Below, in pieces: positions 44,932-53,887 of a stretch of DNA of 64,000 bases (position 1 is the stretch's first letter; every line of letters starts with the position of its first letter). A program made the position numbers and the translations under genes. The stretch spans positions 620,001 to 684,000 of the forward strand of contig NZ_JBIRXP010000002.1 of NCBI RefSeq assembly GCF_044389085.1. The letters run 5' to 3'. The DNA comes from Isoptericola sp044389085 (lineage in GTDB: Bacteria > Actinomycetota > Actinomycetes > Actinomycetales > Cellulomonadaceae). The notes under the pieces were generated by a model. The model made no database searches. It saw only the letters and a program-made list of their open reading frames with translations, and was not told the origin of the DNA.

Positions 44932-45525
44932 TCAGCGCGCGAGGCGCCACGCGGTCGGCAGCAGGGCGGCGGCGAGCGCGGCCTTGAGGGCGTCGCCGGG
45001 CAGGAAGACGACGGCGCCGGTGAGCAGGGCGGTGCCGACGGGCATCCCGGTGCTCGCGGCGAGCCAGGGCACGCCCACGGCGTAGACGGCGAGGGAGCCG
45101 AGCGCGTAGGTGCCGACCGTGGACAGGACGCGGCGGTCGGCGCCGCGGCGGGCGAGCGAACCCACGACCACGGCCGCGAGGAGGAACCCGACGAGGTAGC
45201 CGCCGCTCGCGCCGGCGACGGACTCCCAGCCCGCCGTCGAGCCGGCGAACACCGGCAGCCCCGCGACGCCCGCGGTGAGGTAGACCGCCTGCGCGGCGGC
45301 CCCGCGCCACGGTCCGAGCGCGGCGGCCCCCAGCAGGACGGCGAACGTCTGGCCGGTGAGCGGCACCGGCAGCCCGGGCACCGGGATCACGACCTGGGCG
45401 GCCAGCGCCGTCAGGGCGGCCACGGCGACCACGAGCACGACGTCGCGGGCGAGCGCGCCGGGCAGCAGGTCCGCCAGGACGCGGCGCGGGCGGGCGGGGG
45501 AGAGGGGGAGTGCAGCTGCGGTCAT
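44932..45525 (-). CDS. bioY: biotin transporter substrate-binding subunit BioY
   Basis: A 197-residue integral membrane S-component with six helices. The biotin-binding signature is VPGLPVPLTGQTFAVLLGAA, and AGASGGYLVGFLLAA follows. BioY works alone or with an ECF ATPase/transmembrane unit; none is encoded nearby. TAGCGT (complement 45533-45538) lies seven bases from the ATG, suggesting leaderless transcription. It is divergent from the Nramp-related gene. Confidence 0.9.
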   Translation of the reverse strand: MTAAALPLSPARPRRVLADLLPGALARDVVLVVAVAALTALAAQVVIPVPGLPVPLTGQTFAVLLGAAALGPWRGAAAQAVYLTAGVAGLPVFAGSTAGWESVAGASGGYLVGFLLAAVVVGSLARRGADRRVLSTVGTYALGSLAVYAVGVPWLAASTGMPVGTALLTGAVVFLPGDALKAALAAALLPTAWRLAR

Positions 45526-45532
45526 GACGACG

Positions 45533-45721
45533 ACGCTAGGGGCGCGCGGCGGGGCGGGTCACGCACCGGTGCCGCACGAGTCGAGGCTCGGTGTTTGTGC
45601 AGGTCGTACAGTCGCGGCGGGGAGAGGAGTGTGCAGCGCCCGTCCCCTTGTGGGAATCGTGCAACTCGAGCCCGCGACGCGCCCGAGGGGTCACAGGACC
45701 GAAACCTCCGTGCGGTAGCCT
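45533..45721. promoter_or_regulatory. divergent bioY / Nramp-related promoter region
   Basis: TAGCGT on the minus strand (complement 45533-45538, 7 nt from the bioY ATG) and TAGCCT on the plus strand (45716-45721, 8 nt from the transporter ATG) are the two -10 candidates. I see no riboswitch in the roughly 175 bp between them. Confidence 0.4.
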
Positions 45722-45729
45722 CCGGCGAC

Positions 45730-47022
45730 ATGGCTGACAAGGACGTCACACCCCTCGACCGCGACCTCGACCCCGGCACGGACGTGGAACGCCCACGCTG
45801 GCGGCTGGTCGGCCCGGGGCTGGTCGTCGCGGCCACCGGCATCGGCGCCGGGGACCTGGTGGCCACGCTCGTCGCGGGCAGCAAGTTCGGGTACACGCTG
45901 CTGTGGGCGGCCGTGCTCGGCGTCGTCATCAAGATCGTGCTGGTGGAGGGCGCGGGCCGGTGGTCGCTGGCCACGAACCGCACGATCTTCGACGGCTGGA
46001 AGTCGCTCGGCGCATGGGCCAGCGTCTACTTCGGCATCTACATCGTGGTGTGGGGCTTCAGCTACGGGGCCGCGGCGATGTCGAGCTCGGCGCTGCCGCT
46101 CGTCGCGCTGTTCCCGCAGGTCGACCTCATCTGGTTCGCCATCGCCATGGGGCTGATCGGCGCGGCCATCGTGTGGCTCGGGAAATACAAGATGTTCGAG
46201 GTCGTCATCGCCGTGCTCGTCGGCGTCATGTTCGTGACGATCGTCGGCTCCGCGGTGCTCACGGTGCCGAACCTCGGCCAGGTCCTCGGGGGCCTGGTGC
46301 CGCGCATCCCCGAGGGCTCGATCCTTTACACGCTGAGCCTCGCCGGCGGCGTCGGCGGCACCATCACGCTCGCGGCCTACGGGTACTGGCTCAAGGAGAA
46401 GGGCTGGCACACGCCGCGCTGGATGAAGGTCATGCGCATCGACAACGCGATGGCGTACGTGATCTCCGGCGTCTTCGTGATCTCCATGCTGATCGTGGGG
46501 GCGGAGCTGCTGTACTCCTCCGGCATCACCGTCGCCGACGGCGAGGGAGGGCTGGTCGACCTCGCCGACGTGCTCGCCGAGCGGTACGGGGCGTTCATGG
46601 CGCCGCTGTTCCTGATCGGCTTCTGGGCGTCCTCGTTCTCGTCGGTGCTGGGGGTGTGGAACGGCGTCTCGCTGATGTTCGCGGACTTCGTCGCGACCGC
46701 CCGGGGCCTGGCCGAGGACGACCCCCGCCGCAAGTCCGGCGGCACGTACTACAAGGCGTACATCCTGTGGCTCACGTTCCCGCCGATGCTGCTGCTCCTG
46801 CTCGACAAGCCCATCGCGCTCGTCGTCGCGTACGGCGCGCTCGGCTCGCTGTTCATGCCGTTCCTGGCGATCACGCTGCTCATCCTCATGAACTCCTCGC
46901 GGGTGCCGCAGCGGTGGCGCAACAAGCCGGTCACGAACGTGATCCTGGCGCTGGTGGCGCTGATGTTCGTCGTGCTGGGCGTGCAGCAGCTCGTCGAGGC
47001 GCTCGCCCCGGTCTTCGGCTGA
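45730..47022 (+). CDS. Nramp-related transporter lacking the DPGN metal site
   Basis: A 430-residue protein with about eleven membrane helices and the Nramp fold (LVGPGLVVAATGIGAGDLVA at helix 1). The canonical helix-1 DPGN motif is replaced by GAGD, and the helix-6 MPH motif by an AAYGYW segment. Metal coordination must therefore differ; Nramp-related Mg2+ or Al3+ transporters lack the same residues. The substrate is not known. The stop is followed by a hairpin containing a dispersed actinobacterial repeat. Confidence 0.83.
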   Translation: MADKDVTPLDRDLDPGTDVERPRWRLVGPGLVVAATGIGAGDLVATLVAGSKFGYTLLWAAVLGVVIKIVLVEGAGRWSLATNRTIFDGWKSLGAWASVYFGIYIVVWGFSYGAAAMSSSALPLVALFPQVDLIWFAIAMGLIGAAIVWLGKYKMFEVVIAVLVGVMFVTIVGSAVLTVPNLGQVLGGLVPRIPEGSILYTLSLAGGVGGTITLAAYGYWLKEKGWHTPRWMKVMRIDNAMAYVISGVFVISMLIVGAELLYSSGITVADGEGGLVDLADVLAERYGAFMAPLFLIGFWASSFSSVLGVWNGVSLMFADFVATARGLAEDDPRRKSGGTYYKAYILWLTFPPMLLLLLDKPIALVVAYGALGSLFMPFLAITLLILMNSSRVPQRWRNKPVTNVILALVALMFVVLGVQQLVEALAPVFG

Positions 47023-47032
47023 TCGTCGGTCG

Positions 47033-47069
47033 GAGCCTGTCGAGACCGCGCCGGGGTTTCGACAGGCTC
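47033..47069. repeat. dispersed-type palindrome (GTTTCGACAGGCTC) between convergent genes
   Basis: Bases 47033-47047 pair with 47055-47069 (15 bp, one G-U mismatch, 7-nt loop). The GTTTCGACAGGCTCAAC word is one I know from many Micrococcales intergenic regions. The minus-strand gene stop (complement 47068-47070) overlaps it. Confidence 0.65.
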
Positions 47070-47289
47070 AACCGCCGGAGGGGCGGCCGCTCCTGTGCTT
47101 CTTCAGCAGCGCCAGGGCCCACGACGCGACGAAGATCGCGGCGAGCAGCAGCGTCGTGAGCTCGTGGCGCCGGTCATGGGGCTCGAACAGGGCCGGGAGG
47201 GACACGACGAGCCCGGCTCCGCTCAGGGCCAGCACCACGATGATCGGCACCCCGGGCACCCGCGTCACGAACTCCCTGACGAACTGCAT
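47068..47289 (-). CDS. small hypothetical membrane protein
   Basis: A 73-residue protein from ATG (complement 47287-47289) with a GAGAGG site. Two hydrophobic segments (VPIIVVLALSGAGLVVSLPA and LTTLLLAAIFVASWALALL) are separated by EPHDRRHE, and the tail is basic. No family is recognised. It lies 10 bp downstream of the PAS-AraC gene on the same strand, so they probably share a transcript. The stop codon lies in a hairpin. Confidence 0.65.
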   Translation of the reverse strand: MQFVREFVTRVPGVPIIVVLALSGAGLVVSLPALFEPHDRRHELTTLLLAAIFVASWALALLKKHRSGRPSGG

Positions 47290-47299
47290 GGTGTACCTC

Positions 47300-48160
47300 T
47301 CAGGTCGGCCGCTGATCCGCCGCGGCGCGGGCGCGGCGCCGGAACGACGACGGCGTCTCGCCCGTGAGCCGCGCGAACGTGCGCGTGAACGACGGCTGGT
47401 CGTAGAAGCCGGCGGCCGCCGCGACCTCGGCCAGCGGGGTCGCGGTGGACGTCAGCAGGTGCGCCGCCCGGTCCACGCGGGTGCGCAGCACGAGCTGGCG
47501 CGGGGAGAGGCCGAAGACCTTGCGCACCCGGCGGTCCAGGACGGCGGGCGTGCTGCCCGACAGGCGCGCCAGGTCGGCCACCGACAGCGGGCCGCCCGGG
47601 GAGGCGTCGAGGTGCCGCTCGACGGCGGCCACCAGGCGGGCCATGGCGTCCATCGTCGCGTCGTCGGCGTCGCCCGAGCGCAGGTCCTGGGACACGGAGA
47701 CCAGGCCGACGACGCGACCGTCGGCGTCGCGCACGGGCAGCTTCGCCGTGAGGAACCAGCCCGGCGTGCCCCCCACGCGGCGGATGAGCTCCAGCTCGTT
47801 GCGCAGCGGCCGGCCCGTGCGGAGCACCTCGGCGTCCTGCGCCTCGTAGCGCTCCGCCAGCTCCGGCACGAAGAGGTCGACGGCGCGGCGGCCCAGCACC
47901 TGGCGGCGCGAGCGCTCGTTGGTGCGGCGCACGAACACCTGGTTGACGGCGAGGTACCGGCCGTCGGCGTCCTTCGCGCAGAACATGACGTCGGAGAGCT
48001 CGTCCATGAGGTCCACCATCACGGGGGACAGGGCGGCCATGAGGGCGGCCGTGCCGGGCACGGCCGGGGGCGGCTCGGCGCGGTCGGCAGCGGCGTCGCC
48101 CGGGGTGCGCCCCGGGGTGTCGGCCGAGGTGCCGGTGGTGTTGTCGGAATCTGCGCCCAT
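47300..48160 (-). CDS. PAS domain AraC family regulator, probable controller of putA
   Basis: A 286-residue protein. A disordered N-terminus leads to a PAS domain (SDVMFCAKDADGRYLAVNQV, ELIRRVGGTPGWFLTAKLPV, GLVSVSQDL). A C-terminal AraC DNA-binding domain follows (SVADLARLSGSTPAVLDRRV, LAEVAAAAGFYDQPSFTRTF). It is divergent from putA by 53 bp and probably regulates proline catabolism. PAS suggests sensing of a redox state or small ligand. Confidence 0.85.
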   Translation of the reverse strand: MGADSDNTTGTSADTPGRTPGDAAADRAEPPPAVPGTAALMAALSPVMVDLMDELSDVMFCAKDADGRYLAVNQVFVRRTNERSRRQVLGRRAVDLFVPELAERYEAQDAEVLRTGRPLRNELELIRRVGGTPGWFLTAKLPVRDADGRVVGLVSVSQDLRSGDADDATMDAMARLVAAVERHLDASPGGPLSVADLARLSGSTPAVLDRRVRKVFGLSPRQLVLRTRVDRAAHLLTSTATPLAEVAAAAGFYDQPSFTRTFARLTGETPSSFRRRARAAADQRPT

Positions 48161-48213
48161 CGCGCGCCCGATCGTACAAGACGGGCCCCGGCGCGAGGGC
48201 GCACCCTGGGGGG

Positions 48214-51200
48214 ATGAGTACCTCCGTTCCGGCGCGCGGCGGCGCCACCCCTCCCGCCGCGCTCAGCGCCGACACCGTCGCAGGCCAGCAGGGCGCCGAA
48301 GCCCTCGTCGAGGACGCCGTCGCCCTCGCCCATCACTGGATCGCGGTCGCCTCCGGCGCCACCCCGCAGGGCGGTGGGTCGACCACCCGCGCCGACCGCC
48401 GGACGCGCGCCACGGCCGAGCGGCTCGGCTCGCTCGTCTCCGACCCGGCCGGGCTCGAGCTCGCCGTCGGGTTCGTCGACGACGTCGCCCGCCCGCACGA
48501 CGTGGGCGTCGCCGCCACCGCGCTCGCGCGCCTGGGCCGGGACGCGGGCTCCGCCACCTTCCTGGGCCCCGTCGACCGCACCCTGTTCAAGGTGGGCGCC
48601 GTCGTCGCCCCCGTGCTGCCGTCCGTCGTCGTCCCCGCCGCGCGGGTGCGGCTGCGCCAGCTCGTCGGCCACCTCGTGGCCGACGCCGGCAAGGGACTCA
48701 CCCAGCACCTCGCCCGCACCCGGGCCGAGGGCTACACCCTCAACGTCAACCTGCTCGGCGAGGCGGTGCTCGGCGACGACGAGGCCGCCGCCCGCCTGCA
48801 GCGCACCATCGACCTGGTGCGCCGGCCCGACGTCGACTACGTGTCGGTCAAGGTGTCGTCCGTCGCGGCGCAGCTCGTCACCTGGGACCTGGACGGCTCG
48901 CGCGAGCGCGTCGTCGAGCACCTGCTGCCCCTGTACCGGGCCGCGCGCGACCACGGCGTCTTCCTCAACCTCGACATGGAGGAGTACAAGGACCTCGCGC
49001 TGACCACCGCGGTGTTCACGCAGGTGCTCGACCGCGAGGAGTTCCGCGACCTCGAGGCCGGCATCGTGCTCCAGGCCTACCTCCCCGACGCGATGGGCGC
49101 CCTCGACGAGCTCACCGAGTTCGCCCAGAAGCGGGTGGCCGCCGGCGGCGCGCGCATCAAGGTGCGCCTGGTCAAGGGCGCGAACCTGGCGATGGAGCAC
49201 GTCGAGGCCGAGCTGCACGACTGGGCGCAGGCGCCGTACCCCACCAAGCCGGACGTGGACGCCAACTACGTGCGCATCCTCGACCACCACCTGCACGCCG
49301 ACCGCACCGCCGCCGTGCGCCTCGGCGTCGCGTCGCACAACCTCTTCCACGTGGCGCTCGCGGTGCTGCTCGCCCGCGCCCGCGGCGTCACGGAGGGGCT
49401 CGACATCGAGATGCTCCAGGGCATGGCTCCCATCGAGGCGCGGCTCGTGCGCGACGAGGTGGCCAAGGACGGCGGCCACGTCGTCCTGTACACGCCGGTC
49501 GTGCGCGACGAGGACTTCGACGTCGCCATCTCCTACCTGGTGCGCCGCCTCGAGGAGAACGCCGCCGAGCAGAACTTCCTGCACGCCGCCTTCGCGCCCG
49601 CGTCCGGCTCCGCCGGCGTCCGGGCGACGCCGATGGAGCGCCAGGAGCTCGCGTTCCGGGCGTCGGTGACGCACGGCGTGCACTACGAGGCCGTGGACGT
49701 CGCGCCGCGCCGCCGGGACCGGTTCGCCGGCGGGGCCACCGCGCCCACGGCCACCGGCTGCCCGTCCGCGGAGCCGTTCCGCAACGCCGTCGACACGGAC
49801 CCCGCCGTGGCCGCCCACCGCGCCTGGGCGCGCGCCGTCGTCGGGCCGGACTCGGGCTACGTCCCGGTCCAGGCGCCCGAGGTCACCAGCACCCCCCAGA
49901 TCGACGAGGCCGTCGCGCGCGCCGTCGCCGCCCAGCAGGCCTGGGCCGCCGTCGCGCCGACGGACCGCGCACGCGTGCTGCGTGCCGCCGCCACCGAGCT
50001 CGAGGCGCGCCGCACCGACCTCGTCGCCGCGATGGTGCACGAGCCGGGCAAGACCGTCGCCGAGGCCGACCCGGAGGTCAGCGAGGCGATCGACTTCGCC
50101 AACTACTACGCGGCGATGGCCGAGGCCCTGGAGCAGGTGGACGGCGCCACGTTCACCCCCGCCGGCGTCACCCTCGTCACCCCGCCGTGGAACTTCCCCG
50201 TCGCCATCCCCACGGGCGGCGCCCTCGCGGCGCTCGCGGCCGGGTCCGCCGTGCTCGCCAAGCCGGCCCCGACCACGCCCCGGTGCTACGAGCTGGCGAT
50301 CGAGGCCGTGCACGCGGCGCTCGACGAGGTCGGGCCCGAGATCGGCCTCGACCCGGGCACGGCGCGCGACGTCGTGCAGTTCCTGCGGGTGCCCGACGGC
50401 GACCTCGGCCGGCACCTCGTCACGCACCCCGACGTCGCCCGCGTGATCCTCACCGGCTCCATCGAGACGGCCGAGCTGTTCGCCTCCTGGCGGCCGGAGC
50501 GGCCCGTGCTCGCGGAGACGTCGGGCAAGAACGCGCTGGTCGTGACGCCGTCGGCGGACCTCGACCTCGCGGTCTCCGACCTCGTCAAGAGCGCCTTCGG
50601 CCACGCCGGGCAGAAGTGCTCCGCCGCCTCGCTGGTCATCCTCGTGGGCTCCGTCGGCGACCCGACCACCGAGACCGGCAAGCGGTTCCGCCGGCAGCTC
50701 GTCGACGCCGTCCAGTCGCTCGCCGTGGGATCGCCCACCGAGCTGTCCACCGTCATGGGGCCGCTCACCGAGCCCGCCCAGGGCAAGCTGCTGCGCGCGC
50801 TCACCACCCTCGAGCCCGGCGAGTCGTGGCTGGTGCGGCCGCGCCGCCTGGACGACGCGGCCGCGGCGGCCGGGATCGAGGCCGACCGGCTCTGGTCGCC
50901 GGGCCTGCGCGCCGGCGTCGCGCCCGGGTCGTTCTTCCACCTCACCGAGGTGTTCGGCCCGGTGCTCGGCATCATGACCGCGAAGGACCTCGACGAGGCG
51001 ATCCGCCTGCAGAACCAGGTGGACTTCGGCCTCACCGCGGGCATCCACTCGCTCGACGACGACGAGATCGCGACCTGGCTCGACCGGGTCGAGGCGGGCA
51101 ACGTGTACGTCAACCGGCACATCACGGGCGCCATCGTGCAGCGGCAGTCGTTCGGCGGCTGGAAGGCCTCGGCGGTGGGCCCGGGCGCCAAGGCCGGCGG

Positions 51201-51759
51201 ACCCAACTACGTGGCCGAGCTCGGCGCGTGGGCCGACGCGCCCGGCGTGCCGTCGCGCACCGCCGACCCCGAGGGCTGGCTCGCCGCGGCGCAGGCGTCG
51301 GACGAGGCCGCCTGGGCCACGGAGATCGGCGTCGGGCACGACAAGTCGGGCCTGAGCGTGGAGGAGAACACCTTCCGCTACCGGCCGATCGACCGCCTCA
51401 CCGTGCGCGTCGGCGACGGCGCCCTGCCGATCGAGGTGCGGCGCGTGCTCGCCGCCGCGAAGCGCGCGGGCGTGCCGGCCGTCGTCGTGCCGGACACCGA
51501 CTCCGGCTGGGGCGTGCCCCACGAGGCCCCGGTGTCCCACGAGGACTTCGCCGCCGCCGTGGCAGCGGGCCGCGTCGCCGGCCGCGTCCGCGTGATCGGT
51601 CGCGCGCCCGGCCTGCGCGAGGCGGCCGCGACCCGCCTGGGCACCGTCACGGTGCTCGACGCGCCGGTGGTCGCCAGCGGCCGCCGCGAGCTGCTCGCCG
51701 TCGTGCGCGAGCAGGCCGTCAGCCGCACTCGTCACCGCTACGGGCACGTGCACGCCTGA
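48214..51759 (+). CDS. putA: bifunctional proline dehydrogenase / glutamate-semialdehyde dehydrogenase
   Basis: A 1181-residue enzyme oxidising proline to glutamate in two steps. The N-terminal half is the FAD barrel (VDYVSVKVSSVAAQ, FLNLDMEEYKDLALT, RIKVRLVKGANLAMEH, GVASHNLFHVALA). The second half is an aldehyde dehydrogenase with VTPPWNFPVAIPTGG, the Glu motif LAETSGKNALV and catalytic Cys in AGQKCSAAS. A C-terminal extension of about 150 residues follows. No ribbon-helix-helix domain is seen, so regulation is probably by the divergent AraC protein. Confidence 0.94.
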   Translation: MSTSVPARGGATPPAALSADTVAGQQGAEALVEDAVALAHHWIAVASGATPQGGGSTTRADRRTRATAERLGSLVSDPAGLELAVGFVDDVARPHDVGVAATALARLGRDAGSATFLGPVDRTLFKVGAVVAPVLPSVVVPAARVRLRQLVGHLVADAGKGLTQHLARTRAEGYTLNVNLLGEAVLGDDEAAARLQRTIDLVRRPDVDYVSVKVSSVAAQLVTWDLDGSRERVVEHLLPLYRAARDHGVFLNLDMEEYKDLALTTAVFTQVLDREEFRDLEAGIVLQAYLPDAMGALDELTEFAQKRVAAGGARIKVRLVKGANLAMEHVEAELHDWAQAPYPTKPDVDANYVRILDHHLHADRTAAVRLGVASHNLFHVALAVLLARARGVTEGLDIEMLQGMAPIEARLVRDEVAKDGGHVVLYTPVVRDEDFDVAISYLVRRLEENAAEQNFLHAAFAPASGSAGVRATPMERQELAFRASVTHGVHYEAVDVAPRRRDRFAGGATAPTATGCPSAEPFRNAVDTDPAVAAHRAWARAVVGPDSGYVPVQAPEVTSTPQIDEAVARAVAAQQAWAAVAPTDRARVLRAAATELEARRTDLVAAMVHEPGKTVAEADPEVSEAIDFANYYAAMAEALEQVDGATFTPAGVTLVTPPWNFPVAIPTGGALAALAAGSAVLAKPAPTTPRCYELAIEAVHAALDEVGPEIGLDPGTARDVVQFLRVPDGDLGRHLVTHPDVARVILTGSIETAELFASWRPERPVLAETSGKNALVVTPSADLDLAVSDLVKSAFGHAGQKCSAASLVILVGSVGDPTTETGKRFRRQLVDAVQSLAVGSPTELSTVMGPLTEPAQGKLLRALTTLEPGESWLVRPRRLDDAAAAAGIEADRLWSPGLRAGVAPGSFFHLTEVFGPVLGIMTAKDLDEAIRLQNQVDFGLTAGIHSLDDDEIATWLDRVEAGNVYVNRHITGAIVQRQSFGGWKASAVGPGAKAGGPNYVAELGAWADAPGVPSRTADPEGWLAAAQASDEAAWATEIGVGHDKSGLSVEENTFRYRPIDRLTVRVGDGALPIEVRRVLAAAKRAGVPAVVVPDTDSGWGVPHEAPVSHEDFAAAVAAGRVAGRVRVIGRAPGLREAAATRLGTVTVLDAPVVASGRRELLAVVREQAVSRTRHRYGHVHA

Positions 51760-51760
51760 T

Positions 51761-51830
51761 CGCGAGCTGAAGAACCCTCTTCCGCGAGAGAGAGATACTC
51801 CATCTCGCGGAAGAGGGTTCTCTCTTCGCG
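51761..51830 (+). terminator. long hairpin after putA
   Basis: Bases 51771-51789 are an exact inverted copy of 51803-51821 (19 bp). Imperfect outer pairing extends to CGCGA/TCGCG at 51761-51765 and 51826-51830. It lies between putA and the co-directional patatin gene, so a termination role is likely. Confidence 0.7.
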
Positions 51831-51869
51831 CGGGTGCCCTCTCCATCCCGGCGTGGCACGATCGCGCCC

Positions 51870-52739
51870 ATGACGGTGGCGTTCGTGCTCGGCGGCGGCG
51901 GCGTGCGCGGCGCCGTCCAGGTCGGCATGCTGCAGGCGCTGTTCGAGGCGGGCCTGGCTCCGGACCTCGTGGTCGGCACGTCGATCGGCGCGATCAACGG
52001 CGCCGCCGTCGCCGCGGACCCGAGCGTCGCCGTCGTCGACCGGCTCGGCGAGGCGTGGGCGTCGCCCACGGCGGACGAGGTCTACGGGGAGCCCTGGTAC
52101 CGGCAGCTCACGCGGCTCGCCCGGTCACGCACGCACCTCTACGACCCGGCCGCGCTGCGACGGCTCATCGCCGGCACGCTGGGGGAGCGCACCAGCTTCG
52201 AGGACCTGCGGGTGCCGCTCGTGGTGGTCGCGGCCAGCATCGAGCGCGCGGCCGAGCGCTGGTTCGACTCCGGGCCCCTCGTCGACGCCGTGCTGGCCTC
52301 GGCGAGCGTGCCCGGGGCGCTGCCGCCCACCGAGATCGACGGCGAGCACTTCGTCGACGGCGGCATGGTGAACTCCATCCCCCTCGGTGAGGCCGTGCGG
52401 CGCGGCGCGACCACGGTGTACGTGCTGCAGGTGGGCCGCGTCGAGGAGCCGCTGACCGTGCCGTCGAAGCCGTCCGACGTCGCCCGCGTGAGCTTCGAGA
52501 TCGCGCGGCGGCACCGGTACTTCCGGGAGTTGGAAGAGGCCCGCCGGGTCGCGACCGTGCACGTGCTGCCCACCGGCGGCGCGCTGCCGGGGGACGAGAA
52601 GATCGGCGCGTTCCGGCGCATGGACGCCACCGCGGCGCGGATCGCGCGGTCGTACGCCGCCGGGCGGGACTACCTCGCGGCCGCGCCGCCGCCCGGGCCG
52701 GCACCGGCGGTGCCGCCGGACGCCGCGGGACGGTCGTGA
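51870..52739 (+). CDS. patatin-like phospholipase (RssA type)
   Basis: A 289-residue serine lipase with a Ser-Asp dyad: oxyanion GGGGVRGAVQVG, nucleophile GTSIGA and the DGG motif (FVDGGMVNSIPLGEAV). ATG 51870 is chosen because a CACGAT box precedes it by seven bases; 12 upstream codons add no domain. It overlaps the next gene by four bases (GTGA). The pair phospholipase plus acyltransferase suggests membrane-lipid remodelling. Confidence 0.86.
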   Translation: MTVAFVLGGGGVRGAVQVGMLQALFEAGLAPDLVVGTSIGAINGAAVAADPSVAVVDRLGEAWASPTADEVYGEPWYRQLTRLARSRTHLYDPAALRRLIAGTLGERTSFEDLRVPLVVVAASIERAAERWFDSGPLVDAVLASASVPGALPPTEIDGEHFVDGGMVNSIPLGEAVRRGATTVYVLQVGRVEEPLTVPSKPSDVARVSFEIARRHRYFRELEEARRVATVHVLPTGGALPGDEKIGAFRRMDATAARIARSYAAGRDYLAAAPPPGPAPAVPPDAAGRS

Positions 52740-53797
52740 TCGCGCCCCCGCCCCGCTGGGTGCGCCGGATCGTGCTGGCGCCGCTCGTGGTGCTGCTCGC
52801 GGTGCTGCTGGTGCCGACGTCGATCATGCTCGCCCTGGTCGTCGGCGCCGCGCTCACCTGGCTGCTCCCCGGCAGGCTGCGGGTGCTCCGCCTGCTGTGG
52901 ATGCTGTCGTTCTACGTGCTGTGGGACGCGGCGGCCGTGGTGGTGCTGTTCGCGCTCTGGGTGGCGTCGGGGTTCGGCCTGGCGATGCACCGGCCCGGCA
53001 TGCAGCGCGCGCACGTCGCCGTCGCGCGCGCCGCGCTGGCCGTGCTGTTCTGGCAGGTCCGCTGGACGCTGCGGCTGCGCATCGTCGTCGAGGCCCCGAC
53101 CGGCGCGAGCCTGCCCGACGTGCCCCTCCTCGTGCTGAGCCGGCACGCCGGCCCGGGCGACTCCTTCATCCTCGTCGACACCCTGCTGGGGCGTGGACGC
53201 CGCGCGCCCGCCGTCGTCCTCAAGGACACGCTGCAGTGGGACCCGGCGATCGACGTCCTGCTGAACCGCCTGCCGGCCGCCTTCGTCACGCCGGCGTCGC
53301 GGCGCGCACCGGGCCGGCCCGGGGCCGCCGCGACGATCGCCCGGATCGCCGCCGGGCTGGGGACCGACGGCGCGCTGGTGCTCTTCCCCGAGGGCGGCAA
53401 CGTCACCCCCCAGCGGCGGGCCCGGCGGATCGCGGAGCTCCGGGAGCGCGGCAAGGACGCCCTCGCGGACCGGGCCGAGCGCATGCCGCACGTCATGGTG
53501 CCGCACGCGGGCGGCTTCCTGGCCGCGCTCGACGCCATCGCGCCCGACGCGGCCGTCCTGGTGGTGGCCCACAGCGGGCTCGAACGGCTCGTCACCGCCC
53601 GCGACATCTGGCGCGAGCTGCCCATGGACAAGGAGATCGTGCTGGGCGGCAGGCTTACCCGCGCGGCCGACCTGCCCCGGGACGGGGAGGGCCGCGAGCT
53701 GTGGCTGTTCGAGCAGTGGGAGCGCGTGGACGCGTGGATCTCGGAGCGGGACGTCGACCGCCCCGTCGTGCGGGCACGCCGTGACCGCTCCCGCTGA
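52736..53797 (+). CDS. 1-acyl-glycerol-3-phosphate acyltransferase family protein
   Basis: A 353-residue PlsC-type acyltransferase. Two N-terminal hydrophobic segments anchor it in the membrane (LAPLVVLLAVLLVPTSIMLA and SFYVLWDAAAVVVLFALWVA). The catalytic H-x4-D motif is SRHAGPGDS and the substrate motif is LFPEGGNVTPQRR. GTG 52736 overlaps the patatin gene stop. It probably reacylates lysophospholipids. A palindrome at its stop codon may regulate the next gene. Confidence 0.84.
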   Translation: MIAPPPRWVRRIVLAPLVVLLAVLLVPTSIMLALVVGAALTWLLPGRLRVLRLLWMLSFYVLWDAAAVVVLFALWVASGFGLAMHRPGMQRAHVAVARAALAVLFWQVRWTLRLRIVVEAPTGASLPDVPLLVLSRHAGPGDSFILVDTLLGRGRRAPAVVLKDTLQWDPAIDVLLNRLPAAFVTPASRRAPGRPGAAATIARIAAGLGTDGALVLFPEGGNVTPQRRARRIAELRERGKDALADRAERMPHVMVPHAGGFLAALDAIAPDAAVLVVAHSGLERLVTARDIWRELPMDKEIVLGGRLTRAADLPRDGEGRELWLFEQWERVDAWISERDVDRPVVRARRDRSR

Positions 53798-53834
53798 ACG
53801 ACCCGTTCAGTGATGTCGTACCGTCGTGTAGGGT
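53795..53834 (+). promoter_or_regulatory. candidate promoter and palindrome of the APC permease gene
   Basis: TGAACG-ACC-CGTTCA (53795-53809) is a perfect 6-bp inverted repeat that includes the acyltransferase TGA stop. TTCAGT (53806-53811) and TAGGGT (53829-53834) are spaced 17 bp, a plausible promoter for the permease with a leader of about 45 nt. Confidence 0.35.
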
Positions 53835-53887
53835 CTCCCGGCCGCCGAGACCCGGTGGTACAGACCACTGCAGTGAGGAGCCCAACG

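Noticed and set aside
45540..45729. Riboswitch (metal or biotin type) between bioY and the Nramp-related gene
   Set aside because: No conserved box or multi-stem fold seen, and both genes look leaderless, leaving no room for an untranslated aptamer.
53829..53834. Leaderless start for the APC permease from TAGGGT
   Set aside because: The box is more than 50 nt upstream of the ATG and a good GAGGAG ribosome site is present, so this transcript has a normal leader.
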